Shown here in pieces: positions 27,800 through 36,859 of a stretch of 64,000 bases of DNA. The notes beneath the pieces were generated by a model that was given only the letters and a program-made list of their open reading frames with translations, was not told the DNA's origin and did no database searches. Source of the DNA: Bacteroidales bacterium. GTDB taxonomy: Bacteria; Bacteroidota; Bacteroidia; Bacteroidales; UBA932. Each line of letters begins with the position of its first letter. The stretch's first letter is position 1. The position numbers were made by a program, and so were the translations under genes. Location: positions 30,436 to 94,435 of the forward strand of contig JAKSJO010000005.1 of NCBI GenBank assembly GCA_024398125.1. Direction: 5' to 3'.

Positions 27800-28801
27800 A
27801 TGCAGAAAATCATCAACAATCCTGATTACGTCGTTGACGAGATGCTCGAAGGCTTCGTCAAGGCGCACAAGAATCTCATTTCTCCAACCGAGAACGAAAG
27901 AGTACTTAAATACAAGAATGCTCCTGTAGAGGGCAAGGTAGGTGTAGTTACCGGTGGCGGTTCAGGCCACAAGCCAGCATTCATCGGCTACATCGGAAAG
28001 AATATGGTTGACGCTGTCGCAGTAGGCGAGCTTTTCTCTTCTCCATCTGCAGCAATGTTCTATGATGCCATCCGCGAGGCTGACTCAGGAAAGGGTGTGG
28101 CTGTTCTTTACGGAAACTACGCCGGCGACAACATGAACGTTGCCATGGCAATGGAACTCGCAGAGGAAGACGGCATCAAGGTAGGCAAGGTTGTCGCAAA
28201 CGACGACGTTCCTTCAGCTCCAAATACCGACCTCGCCAAGAGACGCGGCGTGGCAGGAGAGATTCTCATGTGGAAGTGCGGTGGTGCAAAGGCATCAATG
28301 GGCGGCAGCCTCGATGAGGTGCTTGCAGTTGCCCAGAAGGCTATCGACAACACCCGCAGTATGGGTGTCGGCCTCAGCCCTTGCACCCTTCCTGCAGTAG
28401 GTCACCCTAACTTTACCATCGAGCCAGGTATGATGGAGGTAGGTATCGGTCATCACGGTGAGCCAGGTATCGAGGTTGCTCCGCTCGAGACTGCACAGCA
28501 GATCGCCGAGCGTATGTGCAACGTGATCCTTCCGGACAAGCCGTTCGAGGCAGGTGACGAGGTTGTTGTACTCATCTCAGGTCTCGGTTCAACCCCACTC
28601 CTCGAGCTCTACATCCTCTACAATGAGGTTGAGAAGATCATGGCAGAGAAAGGCATCAAGGTATACCGCTCATTCGTCGGCAACTACTTCACATCTCTCG
28701 AGATGGCCGGTGCAACCCTTTCAGTCATGAAGGTAGACGACGAGCTCAAGGCCTGCATCGACTACGAGGCTGAATCAACCGCTCTTACCGTAACCAAGTA
28801 A
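27800..28801 (+). CDS. dhaK: Dihydroxyacetone kinase subunit DhaK, likely a ketotetrose kinase
   Basis: This 333-residue DhaK-family protein binds short ketoses covalently through a His. VTGGGSGHKPAFIGYIG near the N-terminus matches the substrate-binding loop, GNYAGDNMN follows, and the hemiaminal-forming His lies in GIGHHGEPGIE (E. coli uses the same position). It needs a DhaL partner to supply the phosphate, and dhaL starts 11 bases downstream. Relatives include kinases for D- and L-erythrulose as well as dihydroxyacetone. With an RpiB-like isomerase upstream, a four-carbon ketose is the better fit, but sequence does not prove this. Confidence 0.9.
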   Translation: MQKIINNPDYVVDEMLEGFVKAHKNLISPTENERVLKYKNAPVEGKVGVVTGGGSGHKPAFIGYIGKNMVDAVAVGELFSSPSAAMFYDAIREADSGKGVAVLYGNYAGDNMNVAMAMELAEEDGIKVGKVVANDDVPSAPNTDLAKRRGVAGEILMWKCGGAKASMGGSLDEVLAVAQKAIDNTRSMGVGLSPCTLPAVGHPNFTIEPGMMEVGIGHHGEPGIEVAPLETAQQIAERMCNVILPDKPFEAGDEVVVLISGLGSTPLLELYILYNEVEKIMAEKGIKVYRSFVGNYFTSLEMAGATLSVMKVDDELKACIDYEAESTALTVTK

Positions 28802-28812
28802 TTCCCGTAAAG

Positions 28813-29457
28813 ATGAAAAAGTTCACACAGGACGCAGGCAGCGTCATCGTAGATAATCTTATCCTTGCAATCCAGGAGAACAAGCAGTACCTCAGCGACA
28901 TCGACGGCGCTATCGGTGACGGCGACCACGGCATCAACATGAACAAGGGATTCACCCTTTGCCGTGAGGCTCTCGACAAGGAACCAGGAAACCTCGCTTA
29001 CAGCATAAAGACCCTTGGCCGCATCCTCATGGTCAAGATCGGCGGCTCCATGGGCCCTCTCTACGGAAAGCTCTTCACATCTTTCGCCAAGGCTATCGAG
29101 CCAAAGGAGGAAATCGGCAAGGAGGAGTACCTCGAAGGTCTCCAGGCTGCACTCGCAGGTATCCGCGCCATCTCTCCTGCCCAGGTGGGTGACAAGACCC
29201 TCATGGATGTTCTTATCCCTTCTGTCGAGACTTTCGAGAAGTCAGTGGCAGCCGGAAAGTCATTCGAGGAGTGTCTCGACGACCTTTGCGCTGCAGCTGA
29301 GGCTGGCCGTGACAGCACCATCGACATGGTTGCCAAGCTCGGTCGCTCAAGCCGCCTCGGCGAGAGATCGCGTGGTGTGATGGACGCAGGCTCGGCATCT
29401 TGCTGCCTCATCCTCTGCACCATGGCAAAGACTGCCAAGACACTCATCGGAGCATAA
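28813..29457 (+). CDS. dhaL: Dihydroxyacetone kinase subunit DhaL
   Basis: This 214-residue all-helical nucleotide-binding subunit carries the metal-binding Asp signature DGAIGDGDHGINMNKG (about residues 31-46), which holds Mg-ADP or Mg-ATP. GGSMGPLYGKLF and the C-terminal GRSSRLGERSRGVMDAGSASC are family signatures. It donates the phosphate to the ketose bound on DhaK. No DhaM or other PTS component is seen nearby, so the pair probably uses ATP directly or borrows a distant PTS protein. It lies in the middle of a same-strand run with gaps of 11 and 18 bases. Confidence 0.9.
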   Translation: MKKFTQDAGSVIVDNLILAIQENKQYLSDIDGAIGDGDHGINMNKGFTLCREALDKEPGNLAYSIKTLGRILMVKIGGSMGPLYGKLFTSFAKAIEPKEEIGKEEYLEGLQAALAGIRAISPAQVGDKTLMDVLIPSVETFEKSVAAGKSFEECLDDLCAAAEAGRDSTIDMVAKLGRSSRLGERSRGVMDAGSASCCLILCTMAKTAKTLIGA

Positions 29458-29475
29458 ACCTAATCGCAAGCTGTC

Positions 29476-30810
29476 ATGCTGATCATACTGCTACTCCTTG
29501 CGATCGCTTTCATCGTCGTATCAACGACGAAACTCAAGCTGCATCCATTCCTAGCATTGATCATCGCGGCAATCGCGTTCGGTCTCTGCTCAGGAGTGAA
29601 GCTTGATGCCATCATCAAGTCAGTCAACAACGGCTTCGGCAACACCGTCGGTTCTGTCGGAATCGTCATTGTCATCGGATGCATCATCGGAGCCTTCCTG
29701 GAAGAATCTGGCGGTGCATACGTCATGGCCAGAAGCCTCCTTCGCGTAACTGGCGAGAAGCATGTGCCTTTTGCCATGCTCATTCTCGGCTACTTCATCT
29801 CGATTCCTGTCTATGCTGACTCCGGATTCGTCATCCTGACCCCGCTGAACAGGGCACTGACCAAAAAGGCCGGACTGTCCCTTGCCAGCACTGCGTGTGC
29901 ACTCGGTATCGGTCTGACCCTGACCCACTGTCTCGTTCCTCCTACCCCAGGCCCTATTGCAGCCGCGGGTGAGATGGGCGCAGACCTCGGTCTTGTGATC
30001 CTTACCGGCGTGATGGCCAGCATCCCGGCAATCCTCGTGGCTTGGCTTTTCGTGACCCGCTGGGCTTCACGAATCCACATCGATCCTAATCCACAGGAAG
30101 ATGAGGCTGCCATCAATGCAAAGATGGCTTCCGCTCCATCGGCAGCCAAGTCGTTCATCCCTGTCATCGTTCCTCTCGTGCTGATCGTGCTCAAGTCTGT
30201 TTCGGCTTTCCCTACAGCACCATTCGGTGACGGGGCATTCGCAACGGTCATCGGTTTCATCGGTGAGCCTGTCGTGGCGCTTCTTCTCGGTATGTTCATC
30301 GCCTTCACGCTTCCCAAGAAGTTCGACACTGAGATGCTTTCGACCACAGGTTGGGTAGGCAAGGCTCTCGGCGAGGCTGCAAAGATCATCATGATTACAG
30401 CTGCCGGTGGAGCATTCGGAATGATTCTCCGCGATGCGGGCATTGCAAACGTTCTTGGTGACGCGCTCAAGGACTTCAACCTCGGCATCTGGCTGCCGTT
30501 CATCATTGCGGCATCCCTCAAGACTGCTCAGGGCTCTTCTACAGTCGCCATCATCACCACCGCCGCGATAATCTCGCCGATGATGGACGTGCTTGGTTTC
30601 GTGTCTCCAATGGAGAAGGCGCTGGCTGTGTCTGCTTTGTGCTCGGGAGCAATGGTTGTGTCTCATGTCAATGACAGTTTCTTCTGGGTGGAGACCCAGA
30701 TGTCCGACATGACGATCAAGACCGGCTACAAGCTTCACACACTTGGAACCCTTATCTGCGGTCTCACCTCGATGATCACAGTTTGGTTCGTCTACACTGT
30801 ATTCTGTTAA
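29476..30810 (+). CDS. GntP-family gluconate/sugar-acid permease
   Basis: This is a 444-residue integral membrane protein with about 12 hydrophobic segments. GntP-family landmarks are FVILTPLNRALTKKAG, LTHCLVPPTPGPIAAAGEMG, LKTAQGSSTVAIITTAAI and SHVNDSFFW near the C-terminus. The family imports gluconate, idonate, glycerate, threonate and related hydroxy acids with protons. Its presence between a ketose kinase and a GarR-like dehydrogenase indicates that the substrate of the operon enters as a sugar acid. The exact acid is unknown. Confidence 0.9.
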   Translation: MLIILLLLAIAFIVVSTTKLKLHPFLALIIAAIAFGLCSGVKLDAIIKSVNNGFGNTVGSVGIVIVIGCIIGAFLEESGGAYVMARSLLRVTGEKHVPFAMLILGYFISIPVYADSGFVILTPLNRALTKKAGLSLASTACALGIGLTLTHCLVPPTPGPIAAAGEMGADLGLVILTGVMASIPAILVAWLFVTRWASRIHIDPNPQEDEAAINAKMASAPSAAKSFIPVIVPLVLIVLKSVSAFPTAPFGDGAFATVIGFIGEPVVALLLGMFIAFTLPKKFDTEMLSTTGWVGKALGEAAKIIMITAAGGAFGMILRDAGIANVLGDALKDFNLGIWLPFIIAASLKTAQGSSTVAIITTAAIISPMMDVLGFVSPMEKALAVSALCSGAMVVSHVNDSFFWVETQMSDMTIKTGYKLHTLGTLICGLTSMITVWFVYTVFC

Positions 30811-30822
30811 TAAAACATAGAA

Positions 30823-31821
30823 ATGCAAAAGAAAACAATTCTCAATATAGAGACTGTCTACACCGCAAACGAGTTTGCCGCAAACGGCAAGACCTGTGTG
30901 GCAGGTGGTTCAGAGACCACACCGGCAGTCTATCTCCATGACCTCGCAGCCGGTACATCGGAGCTCGTTGCCGACTGTCCTGGCGGAGTCATGAGCTTCG
31001 TGCCTGTCCCAGGCATCAAGGATCAGTTCTATTCTGTACAGGGCCTTTTCCCTGGCTTCATCGGCTTCGAGGCCGGCATCTACAGACATGCAAAGGTCGA
31101 TGGTGCATGGAAAACCGAAAAGGTGATCGAGCTTCCTTTCGCACATCGCTGCGACGTCATCGAAAAGGACGGCGTCTGCTATCTCTTCGCTGCTTCATGC
31201 AGCAAGTACAAGGTTGATCCTGCAGACTGGAGCAAGCAGGGCGAAGTGCTCGTTGCACGCGTTGACGAGAACGGTCTCGCAGAGGAGCCGAAGGTCATCT
31301 TCACACTTGGCCGCAACCATGGCATGCTCAAGGCCAAGGTCAACGGCGAGGACATGATCTTCGTATCAGGTGAGCAGGGAATCTTCTACTTCGACATGAA
31401 TGACGGCTGCAAGCCTGTCCAGATATTCGACAAGGAGGTAAGTGAGTTCGGTCTCCTTGACATGGATGGTGACGGTGTGGAGGAACTTGTTGCAATCGAG
31501 CCTTTCCACGGCCACATGCTCAACCTCTACAAGCGCAATGGCGAAGCCTGGGAACTCAAGTTTACCGACGAGCTTTCATTCGGCCACGGTCTCAGCTGCG
31601 GCATGTTCAACGGAGAACCTATCTTCGTGGTCGGCAACCGTCGCGGACCTCTCACCCTTGTGAAATACAGCCCAAAGAACATAGCAGAAGGCATCGTAGA
31701 AAAGGAAATCCTCGAAGAGGAATGCGGTCCAACCCAGACCCAGGTATTCAACTTCGAAGGAACAGACTATATCCTCAGCGCTAATCAGCTCAAGAAGGAA
31801 GTCACACTTTACAGCAAATAA
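30823..31821 (+). CDS. Cytoplasmic FG-GAP/propeller-like protein of unknown function
   Basis: The 332-residue protein has no signal peptide. Repeated beta-strand blocks, with FGLLDMDGDGVEELVAIEPFHGH near residues 210-230 resembling a calcium-type FG-GAP/VCBS turn, suggest a seven-bladed propeller. His-rich loops (PFAHRCD, LGRNHGM, FGHGLSCG) could hold a metal or an active site. It lies inside the sugar-acid operon with gaps of 12 and 16 bases on either side. A lactonase, epimerase or aldonolactone-binding role would suit the pathway and fold, but I cannot assign one. I do not recognise a named family. Confidence 0.6.
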   Translation: MQKKTILNIETVYTANEFAANGKTCVAGGSETTPAVYLHDLAAGTSELVADCPGGVMSFVPVPGIKDQFYSVQGLFPGFIGFEAGIYRHAKVDGAWKTEKVIELPFAHRCDVIEKDGVCYLFAASCSKYKVDPADWSKQGEVLVARVDENGLAEEPKVIFTLGRNHGMLKAKVNGEDMIFVSGEQGIFYFDMNDGCKPVQIFDKEVSEFGLLDMDGDGVEELVAIEPFHGHMLNLYKRNGEAWELKFTDELSFGHGLSCGMFNGEPIFVVGNRRGPLTLVKYSPKNIAEGIVEKEILEEECGPTQTQVFNFEGTDYILSANQLKKEVTLYSK

Positions 31822-31837
31822 CAAAAGATTCATAAAA

Positions 31838-32743
31838 ATGGACAACAAGTCAAAAAAGATTGGTTTGGTAGGTCTCGGCGTCATGGGCAAGCCTATGGCA
31901 AAGAACCTCGTCAAGAATGGCTTCTCACTCATCGTATTCGATATCAAGCCAGAGCCCGTACAGGAGCTCGTAGAGCTTGGAGCAGAGAAGCGTGATACAC
32001 CGGCAGCTCTTGCTGCCGATGCAGACATCATCATCACCATGCTTCCAAACTCGCCGCATGTAAAGGCAGTTGTAGCAGGGGAGAACGGTATCCTCGAAGG
32101 CATCAAGCCAGGCTCAGTCTACATCGACATGAGCTCGGTTTCTCCAATCGTCTCAAAGGAGCTCTGCGAGATGATGGCAGAAAAGGGTGTCGAGATGCTT
32201 GACGCTCCTGTAAGCGGAGGTGAGCCTAAGGCTATCGATGGAACCATGTCAATCATGGTCGGTGGCAAGCAGGAAGTATTCGACGCCATGGATGACGTAT
32301 TCCACGCAATGGGTCATGACGTTACCCTCGTGGGCGAGATCGGCAGCGGAAATGTCTGCAAGCTCGCAAATCAGATCATGGTAGCTCTCCACCTCGCAGC
32401 TGTAGGTGAGGCTATGGTATTCGCAGAGAAGGCAGGAGCCGATCCTGAGAAGGTATACCAGGCTATCCGTGGCGGTCTTGCAGGTTCAACAGTCCTTGAT
32501 GCAAAGATGGACCGTATCCTCGACCGCAACTTCAAGCCGGGCGGCCCTATCTGGATGCACACCAAGGATATGCTCAACGTACGTGACGCAGCCCTCGCAT
32601 GCGATGCACCTATTCCACTTTCAACCATGGTGCTCGAGGCCTTCAAGGCATGCAAGTGCGACGGCCATGTAAATGATGACCACTGCGGCATCATCCAGTA
32701 TTGGGAGAAGCTTGCAAACGTGACCGTGAAGAGAAGATCATAA
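31838..32743 (+). CDS. garR: GarR-like 3-hydroxyacid dehydrogenase (tartronate semialdehyde reductase family)
   Basis: This 301-residue NAD(P)-dependent beta-hydroxyacid dehydrogenase has a Rossmann fingerprint at the N-terminus (IGLVGLGVMGKPMAKNL), the substrate motif DAPVSGGEPKAIDGT, and the catalytic Lys in GNVCKLANQ (about residue 175). AIRGGLAGSTVLDAK and DRNFKPGG match E. coli GarR closely. The family reduces tartronate semialdehyde or oxidises 3-hydroxy acids; related enzymes oxidise and decarboxylate sugar acids. No glyoxylate carboligase or glycerate kinase is nearby, so a role on a pentonate or tetronate is at least as likely as the GarR role. It is the last gene before a terminator. 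Confidence 0.88.
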   Translation: MDNKSKKIGLVGLGVMGKPMAKNLVKNGFSLIVFDIKPEPVQELVELGAEKRDTPAALAADADIIITMLPNSPHVKAVVAGENGILEGIKPGSVYIDMSSVSPIVSKELCEMMAEKGVEMLDAPVSGGEPKAIDGTMSIMVGGKQEVFDAMDDVFHAMGHDVTLVGEIGSGNVCKLANQIMVALHLAAVGEAMVFAEKAGADPEKVYQAIRGGLAGSTVLDAKMDRILDRNFKPGGPIWMHTKDMLNVRDAALACDAPIPLSTMVLEAFKACKCDGHVNDDHCGIIQYWEKLANVTVKRRS

Positions 32744-32762
32744 ACATTCAACATATTTTTTT

Positions 32763-32797
32763 AAGCCGTCCATGACTAATTCGTGGGCGGCTTTTTT
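32763..32797 (+). terminator. Terminator after the sugar-acid operon
   Basis: AAGCCGTCCATGA pairs with TCGTGGGCGGCTT (two G-T pairs) around a short loop and is followed by six T residues at 32792-32797. It lies 19 bases after the garR-like stop. Confidence 0.85.
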
Positions 32798-32802
32798 CCG
32801 TT

Positions 32803-32851
32803 ATGAGTCAAATTTTTATTAAATTCGCAAGATTAAAACAACTTGACTCAT
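32803..32851 (+). promoter_or_regulatory. pfkA promoter region with palindromic arms
   Basis: ATGAGTCAA at 32803-32811 and TTGACTCAT at 32843-32851 are exact inverted copies that flank a -7-like box TAAATTCG (32820-32827). The second arm ends one base before the pfkA ATG. The arrangement looks like an operator around the promoter, or an RNA hairpin that could cover the start codon. Confidence 0.45.
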
Positions 32852-32852
32852 T

Positions 32853-33839
32853 ATGGCAAAGATTAATACTGTCGGTGTCCTTACCTCTGGAGGTGATGCG
32901 CCGGGAATGAACGCTGCCATCCGCGCGGTGACTCGTGCCGCAATCTACGAGGGATGGAAGGTCATGGGTATCTACCGTGGATACGAAGGTCTCATCAACG
33001 ACGATATCATCGAATTCACCAGCGCAAGTGTCAGCAACACCATCCAGCGCGGAGGAACCATCCTCAAGACCGCACGTTCTAAGGAATTCATGACTGAAGA
33101 GGGAAGGGCAAAGGCATTCGAGAACATCAAAAAGCATGGAATCGATGCCCTCATCGTCATCGGAGGCAACGGTTCTCTCGCAGGCGCCCAGATTCTTGCG
33201 CAGGAGTACGATATTCCATGTATCGGCCTTCCTGGAACAATCGACAATGACCTGTACGGAACAGACTATACCATTGGATACGATACAGCTCTCAATACCA
33301 TCGTGGAGTGCGTGGACAAGATCCGCGACACAGCGACCTCCCACGACCGCATCTTCTTCGTCGAGGTCATGGGCCGCGATGCAGGCTTCCTTACCCAGAA
33401 CAGTGCAATCGCATCTGGAGCGGAGGCTGCCATCATCCCTGAGGACATGTCCAACATCGACCAGCTGGCCAACTTCATCGGCCGCGGAATCCGCAAGAGC
33501 AAGAACTCCAGCATCGTCCTGGTATCCGAGAGCCCAAAGGTCGGCAACGGTGGCGCTATGTACTATGCCGAGCGCGTCCGCAAGGAGTATCCGCAGTATG
33601 ATGTCCGCGTTACCATCCTTGGCCATCTCCAGCGCGGAGGCAAGCCTAGTGCATTCGACCGTATCATCGCGTCCCGCATGGGTGCTGCCAGCATAACCGC
33701 CCTCAAGGAGGGTCAGCGCAATGTCATGGTCGGCATTTCAAGGGATGAAATCGTATACATTCCGTTCAGTAGAGCAATCAAGTACGCAAAACCTGTAGCA
33801 AAAGAACTCATAGATGTCCTCGCAGTCCTCTCGATCTAA
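32853..33839 (+). CDS. pfkA: 6-phosphofructokinase
   Basis: This is a 328-residue group A phosphofructokinase that phosphorylates fructose-6-P to fructose-1,6-bisphosphate in glycolysis. Landmarks are [15 protein letters not shown], the active-site loop [20 protein letters not shown] with the catalytic Asp, [11 protein letters not shown] and [13 protein letters not shown]. In the nucleotide-binding loop it has GGNGSLAGA, with Asn where E. coli has Asp (GGDGS). Gly in the next position argues for ATP rather than pyrophosphate as the donor. The length matches bacterial ATP-PFKs. Its last 26 bases overlap the start of the peptide-transporter gene. Confidence 0.93.
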   Translation: MAKINTVGVLTSGGDAPGMNAAIRAVTRAAIYEGWKVMGIYRGYEGLINDDIIEFTSASVSNTIQRGGTILKTARSKEFMTEEGRAKAFENIKKHGIDALIVIGGNGSLAGAQILAQEYDIPCIGLPGTIDNDLYGTDYTIGYDTALNTIVECVDKIRDTATSHDRIFFVEVMGRDAGFLTQNSAIASGAEAAIIPEDMSNIDQLANFIGRGIRKSKNSSIVLVSESPKVGNGGAMYYAERVRKEYPQYDVRVTILGHLQRGGKPSAFDRIIASRMGAASITALKEGQRNVMVGISRDEIVYIPFSRAIKYAKPVAKELIDVLAVLSI

Positions 33840-35259
33840 GATCGGCCAGTTTCCTCGTACCTTCTGGGTCGCCAACTGTATTGAACTCCTTGAGCGTTGG
33901 GCCTGGTATGGCTTCTTCATGCTCTTTGCAAATTACCTGACCAGCTCATCCGATCTGGGCGGCTTGGAGTTCTCCCAGGCCCAGAAAGGAACCATCATGG
34001 GTGTCGGTACAGGTATTCTCTATTTCCTTCCTGTCGTGACAGGAGCCATCGCGGACCGATTCGGCTACAAGAAGGTCCTTGCTGTCGCATTTGCCGTCTA
34101 TGCTTCTGCATTCGTGCTTCTGCCGCAGTTTCATAGCTTTACAGGAGTCTTCCTGATGTACATCTACCTTGCCCTCGGAGCTGCTCTCTTCAAGCCTATC
34201 GTCTCTGCTACCGTTGCAAAGACGACGAACGACAGCAATTCGTCCATCGGCTTCGGCGTATTCTACATGATAGTCAATATCGGAGCCTTCATCGGCCCGA
34301 TGGTAGCTCTCCTTTTCAAGGACCGTTCGGAGATGATTTTCTACATCTCGGCCGGAACCATCCTTCTCAACTACATACTCCTTTTGTTCTACAAGGAGCC
34401 TGGACGTGAAGATGGCAAGGTTGAGAAAACCCCTCTTGCGGATTCGCTCAAGGCTATCTTCGTCAATATGGCGACAATCTTCAAGGATTTCAAGTTCGTC
34501 ATCTTCCTGCTCATCATCGCAGGATTCTGGACCATGTACAACCAGCTTTTCTTCACGCTGCCTGTATTTGTTTCTCAGTGGGTAGACACTTCATCGCTCT
34601 ATAACTTCTTCGTTCAGCACGCTCCTTTCTTCAGCAACAACTACAGCCCTGAACCGGGAGTTATGGATGCAGAGTTCATTACCAATGTCGATGCTCTTTA
34701 CATCATCATATTCCAGGTCCTCGTATCATCGATCGTGATGAAGTTCAAACCTCTCAGATCCATGATGGGCGGATTCCTGCTTTGCTCTCTCGGCATGGCG
34801 CTTACCCTCTTCACGAGGAATGTGTTCTTCCTCATCGCTGTAATCTTCGTATTCTCGGTAGGAGAGATGGCTGGATCGCCGAAGATTACCGAATACATCG
34901 GCCTCATCGCGCCGCACGACAAGAAAGCGCTCTATATGGGATATTCATTCATTCCTGTATTCATCGGCAACGTCCTTGCCGGAGTCATCTCCGGAAGCGT
35001 ATACCAGAGTATCGCGGACAAGGTGGAACTTGCCCACAGATATGTTGCAGACAACGCACTCAGCATTCCTGACGGCCTTAGCAGCAATGCATATATCGAG
35101 CAGGCTGCGTCGGCATCAGGCTTGAATGTAGCCGACTTTACCCAGGTTCTCTGGGACACATACAGCCCTTCGAATATGTGGATGGTCATTTTCGGCATCG
35201 GACTCGCAGCCGTGATCGCACTCTTCATCTATGACAAGGCAATCAGCAAAAACAATTAA
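33814..35259 (+). CDS. POT/PTR-family proton-coupled oligopeptide transporter
   Basis: This is a 481-residue membrane protein with about 12-14 hydrophobic segments. The POT signature [12 protein letters not shown] near residue 25 is the ExxERFxYY proton-coupling motif. [23 protein letters not shown] and [14 protein letters not shown] are further family landmarks. It imports di- and tripeptides. It starts inside pfkA (26-base overlap), which implies coupled translation. Genes for an M28 peptidase and a dicarboxylate/amino-acid symporter follow, so a peptide-use theme is plausible. Confidence 0.85.
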   Translation: MSSQSSRSKIGQFPRTFWVANCIELLERWAWYGFFMLFANYLTSSSDLGGLEFSQAQKGTIMGVGTGILYFLPVVTGAIADRFGYKKVLAVAFAVYASAFVLLPQFHSFTGVFLMYIYLALGAALFKPIVSATVAKTTNDSNSSIGFGVFYMIVNIGAFIGPMVALLFKDRSEMIFYISAGTILLNYILLLFYKEPGREDGKVEKTPLADSLKAIFVNMATIFKDFKFVIFLLIIAGFWTMYNQLFFTLPVFVSQWVDTSSLYNFFVQHAPFFSNNYSPEPGVMDAEFITNVDALYIIIFQVLVSSIVMKFKPLRSMMGGFLLCSLGMALTLFTRNVFFLIAVIFVFSVGEMAGSPKITEYIGLIAPHDKKALYMGYSFIPVFIGNVLAGVISGSVYQSIADKVELAHRYVADNALSIPDGLSSNAYIEQAASASGLNVADFTQVLWDTYSPSNMWMVIFGIGLAAVIALFIYDKAISKNN

Positions 35260-35272
35260 TCAACCGTATATC

Positions 35273-36817
35273 ATGAAAAGAATCAGCAGAATTCTTGGCA
35301 CAGCAGCCCTCGCACTTCCGCTTATGGGAGTTCAGGCGAATGCCCAGCAGGCTCTTCCTGGAGAGGCTGTCTACAAACTCAAGACTGAAGCTTTCGATCA
35401 TTCTCAGATCAAGCCTTTGTCAATGTATATGACCGACCTCATGGGTTCGCGTCTTGTTGCGTCAAAGCAGAATCTCCGTGCAGAGCAGCTTATGATTGCC
35501 AAGCTCAAGGAACTTGGCTTTGCAAATGCTCATGTAGAGAAAGCCGTGGACTTCGCCAAGGGAGGTTGGGACAATGAGAAGACATATGTCGCAATGACAA
35601 AGCCCTACTACTGTGCATTTACAGCAAATCCTCTCGGATGGACAGCCGGCACAAACGGCCTCGTGAAAGGGGAGTGCGTACTTGTCGATGCAGAGAATAT
35701 GGCCGAGTTTAACGAAAAGTTCAAGGGAAAGCTTCAGGGCAAGATCGCACTCGTTCCCGAGAGCCAGACATACGAGGTTTCATACGAGCCTCTTGCACAT
35801 CGCTATACTGAAGAAGAGCTTCAGGAGATCGCCCGCGACCCTCGTCCAGGTGTTGAATGGGAACACCCTGCATCAGGCGGAGGAAGCTCAGTCATAGTGT
35901 ATGAAACATATATGTTCCGCCGCAATCTTCCGGCCCTTCTTGCACAGGAAGGCGTTGTCGCCATTGTAAGAGGCAGCGGATCATTCAATGTCCCAGGTGC
36001 GACAAGCGTCAGCTACAAGGTCGGCGATCCATATCCAACAACCCAGATGTATCTTCCTATCGAGGACCATGGCCGTATGTGCCGTCTTCTTAGAATGGGT
36101 GAGCCTGTAGAGATGGAAATGGAGATCAACAACGTCTTCACCGACAACCAGCAGGTGAACAATGTCATTGCCGAGATTCCTGGAACCGATCCTAAGCTCA
36201 AGGATGAGGTGGTTCTTATCGGTGGTCATTTTGACTCATGGCATGGCGGTACCGGTGCTGCAGACAATGCTTCAGGCTGTATTGTGATGACTGAAGCCCT
36301 CCGCATTATCAAGGAGAGCGGCATCAAGCCTCGCAGAACCATCCGTCTTGCTCTCTGGGGCGGTGAGGAACAGGGCCTCTATGGCTCACGCGGCTATGCA
36401 GCCAGCTACCTTTATGACTCTGAGAAGAACAAGAAGAAGAGTGGCTATGACAAGTTTGCACTTTATCTCAATATGGATAACGGCAGCGGCCGTTTCCGCG
36501 GAGTATATCTCGAGCATAACGATATGGCCGTTCCTTACTGGAAAGCGTGGATGGAGCCTGTCGAGTCTCTCGGATTCAACTATCTGACCCTCCGCAGCAC
36601 CGGCAGTACAGACCATGTGATGTTCACACGCATCGGTCTCCCTGCATATCAGTTCATCCAGGATGAGATCGAGTACAACCGTACATACCACACCATCATG
36701 GATACATGGGAGCGTCTCAGCCTTGATGACCTGACCATCGATGCCGCAATCACAGCGATCATCGCACTCAGTGCAGCACAGGACGACAGCCATATCCCAT
36801 ACATGCCACTTGACTAA
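35273..36817 (+). CDS. Secreted M28-family zinc aminopeptidase
   Basis: The 514-residue protein has a signal peptide (MKRISRILGTAALALPLMGVQANAQ). Zinc ligands of family M28 are visible: His and Asp in GGHFDSWHGGTGAADNASGC, the Glu pair in LWGGEEQGLYGSRGY, Asp in NMDNGSGRF, and His near the C-terminus in YHTIMDTWERL. The segment between about residues 120 and 290, including the GKIALVPES strand, resembles an inserted PA-type domain. It removes N-terminal residues from peptides in the periplasm. The start at 35273 is chosen for its signal peptide. It lies 13 bases after the POT transporter, consistent with peptide use. Confidence 0.9.
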   Translation: MKRISRILGTAALALPLMGVQANAQQALPGEAVYKLKTEAFDHSQIKPLSMYMTDLMGSRLVASKQNLRAEQLMIAKLKELGFANAHVEKAVDFAKGGWDNEKTYVAMTKPYYCAFTANPLGWTAGTNGLVKGECVLVDAENMAEFNEKFKGKLQGKIALVPESQTYEVSYEPLAHRYTEEELQEIARDPRPGVEWEHPASGGGSSVIVYETYMFRRNLPALLAQEGVVAIVRGSGSFNVPGATSVSYKVGDPYPTTQMYLPIEDHGRMCRLLRMGEPVEMEMEINNVFTDNQQVNNVIAEIPGTDPKLKDEVVLIGGHFDSWHGGTGAADNASGCIVMTEALRIIKESGIKPRRTIRLALWGGEEQGLYGSRGYAASYLYDSEKNKKKSGYDKFALYLNMDNGSGRFRGVYLEHNDMAVPYWKAWMEPVESLGFNYLTLRSTGSTDHVMFTRIGLPAYQFIQDEIEYNRTYHTIMDTWERLSLDDLTIDAAITAIIALSAAQDDSHIPYMPLD

Positions 36818-36859
36818 TATCATCAGCCTCGACATCCATGCCGGGGCTGTAATCATGAA

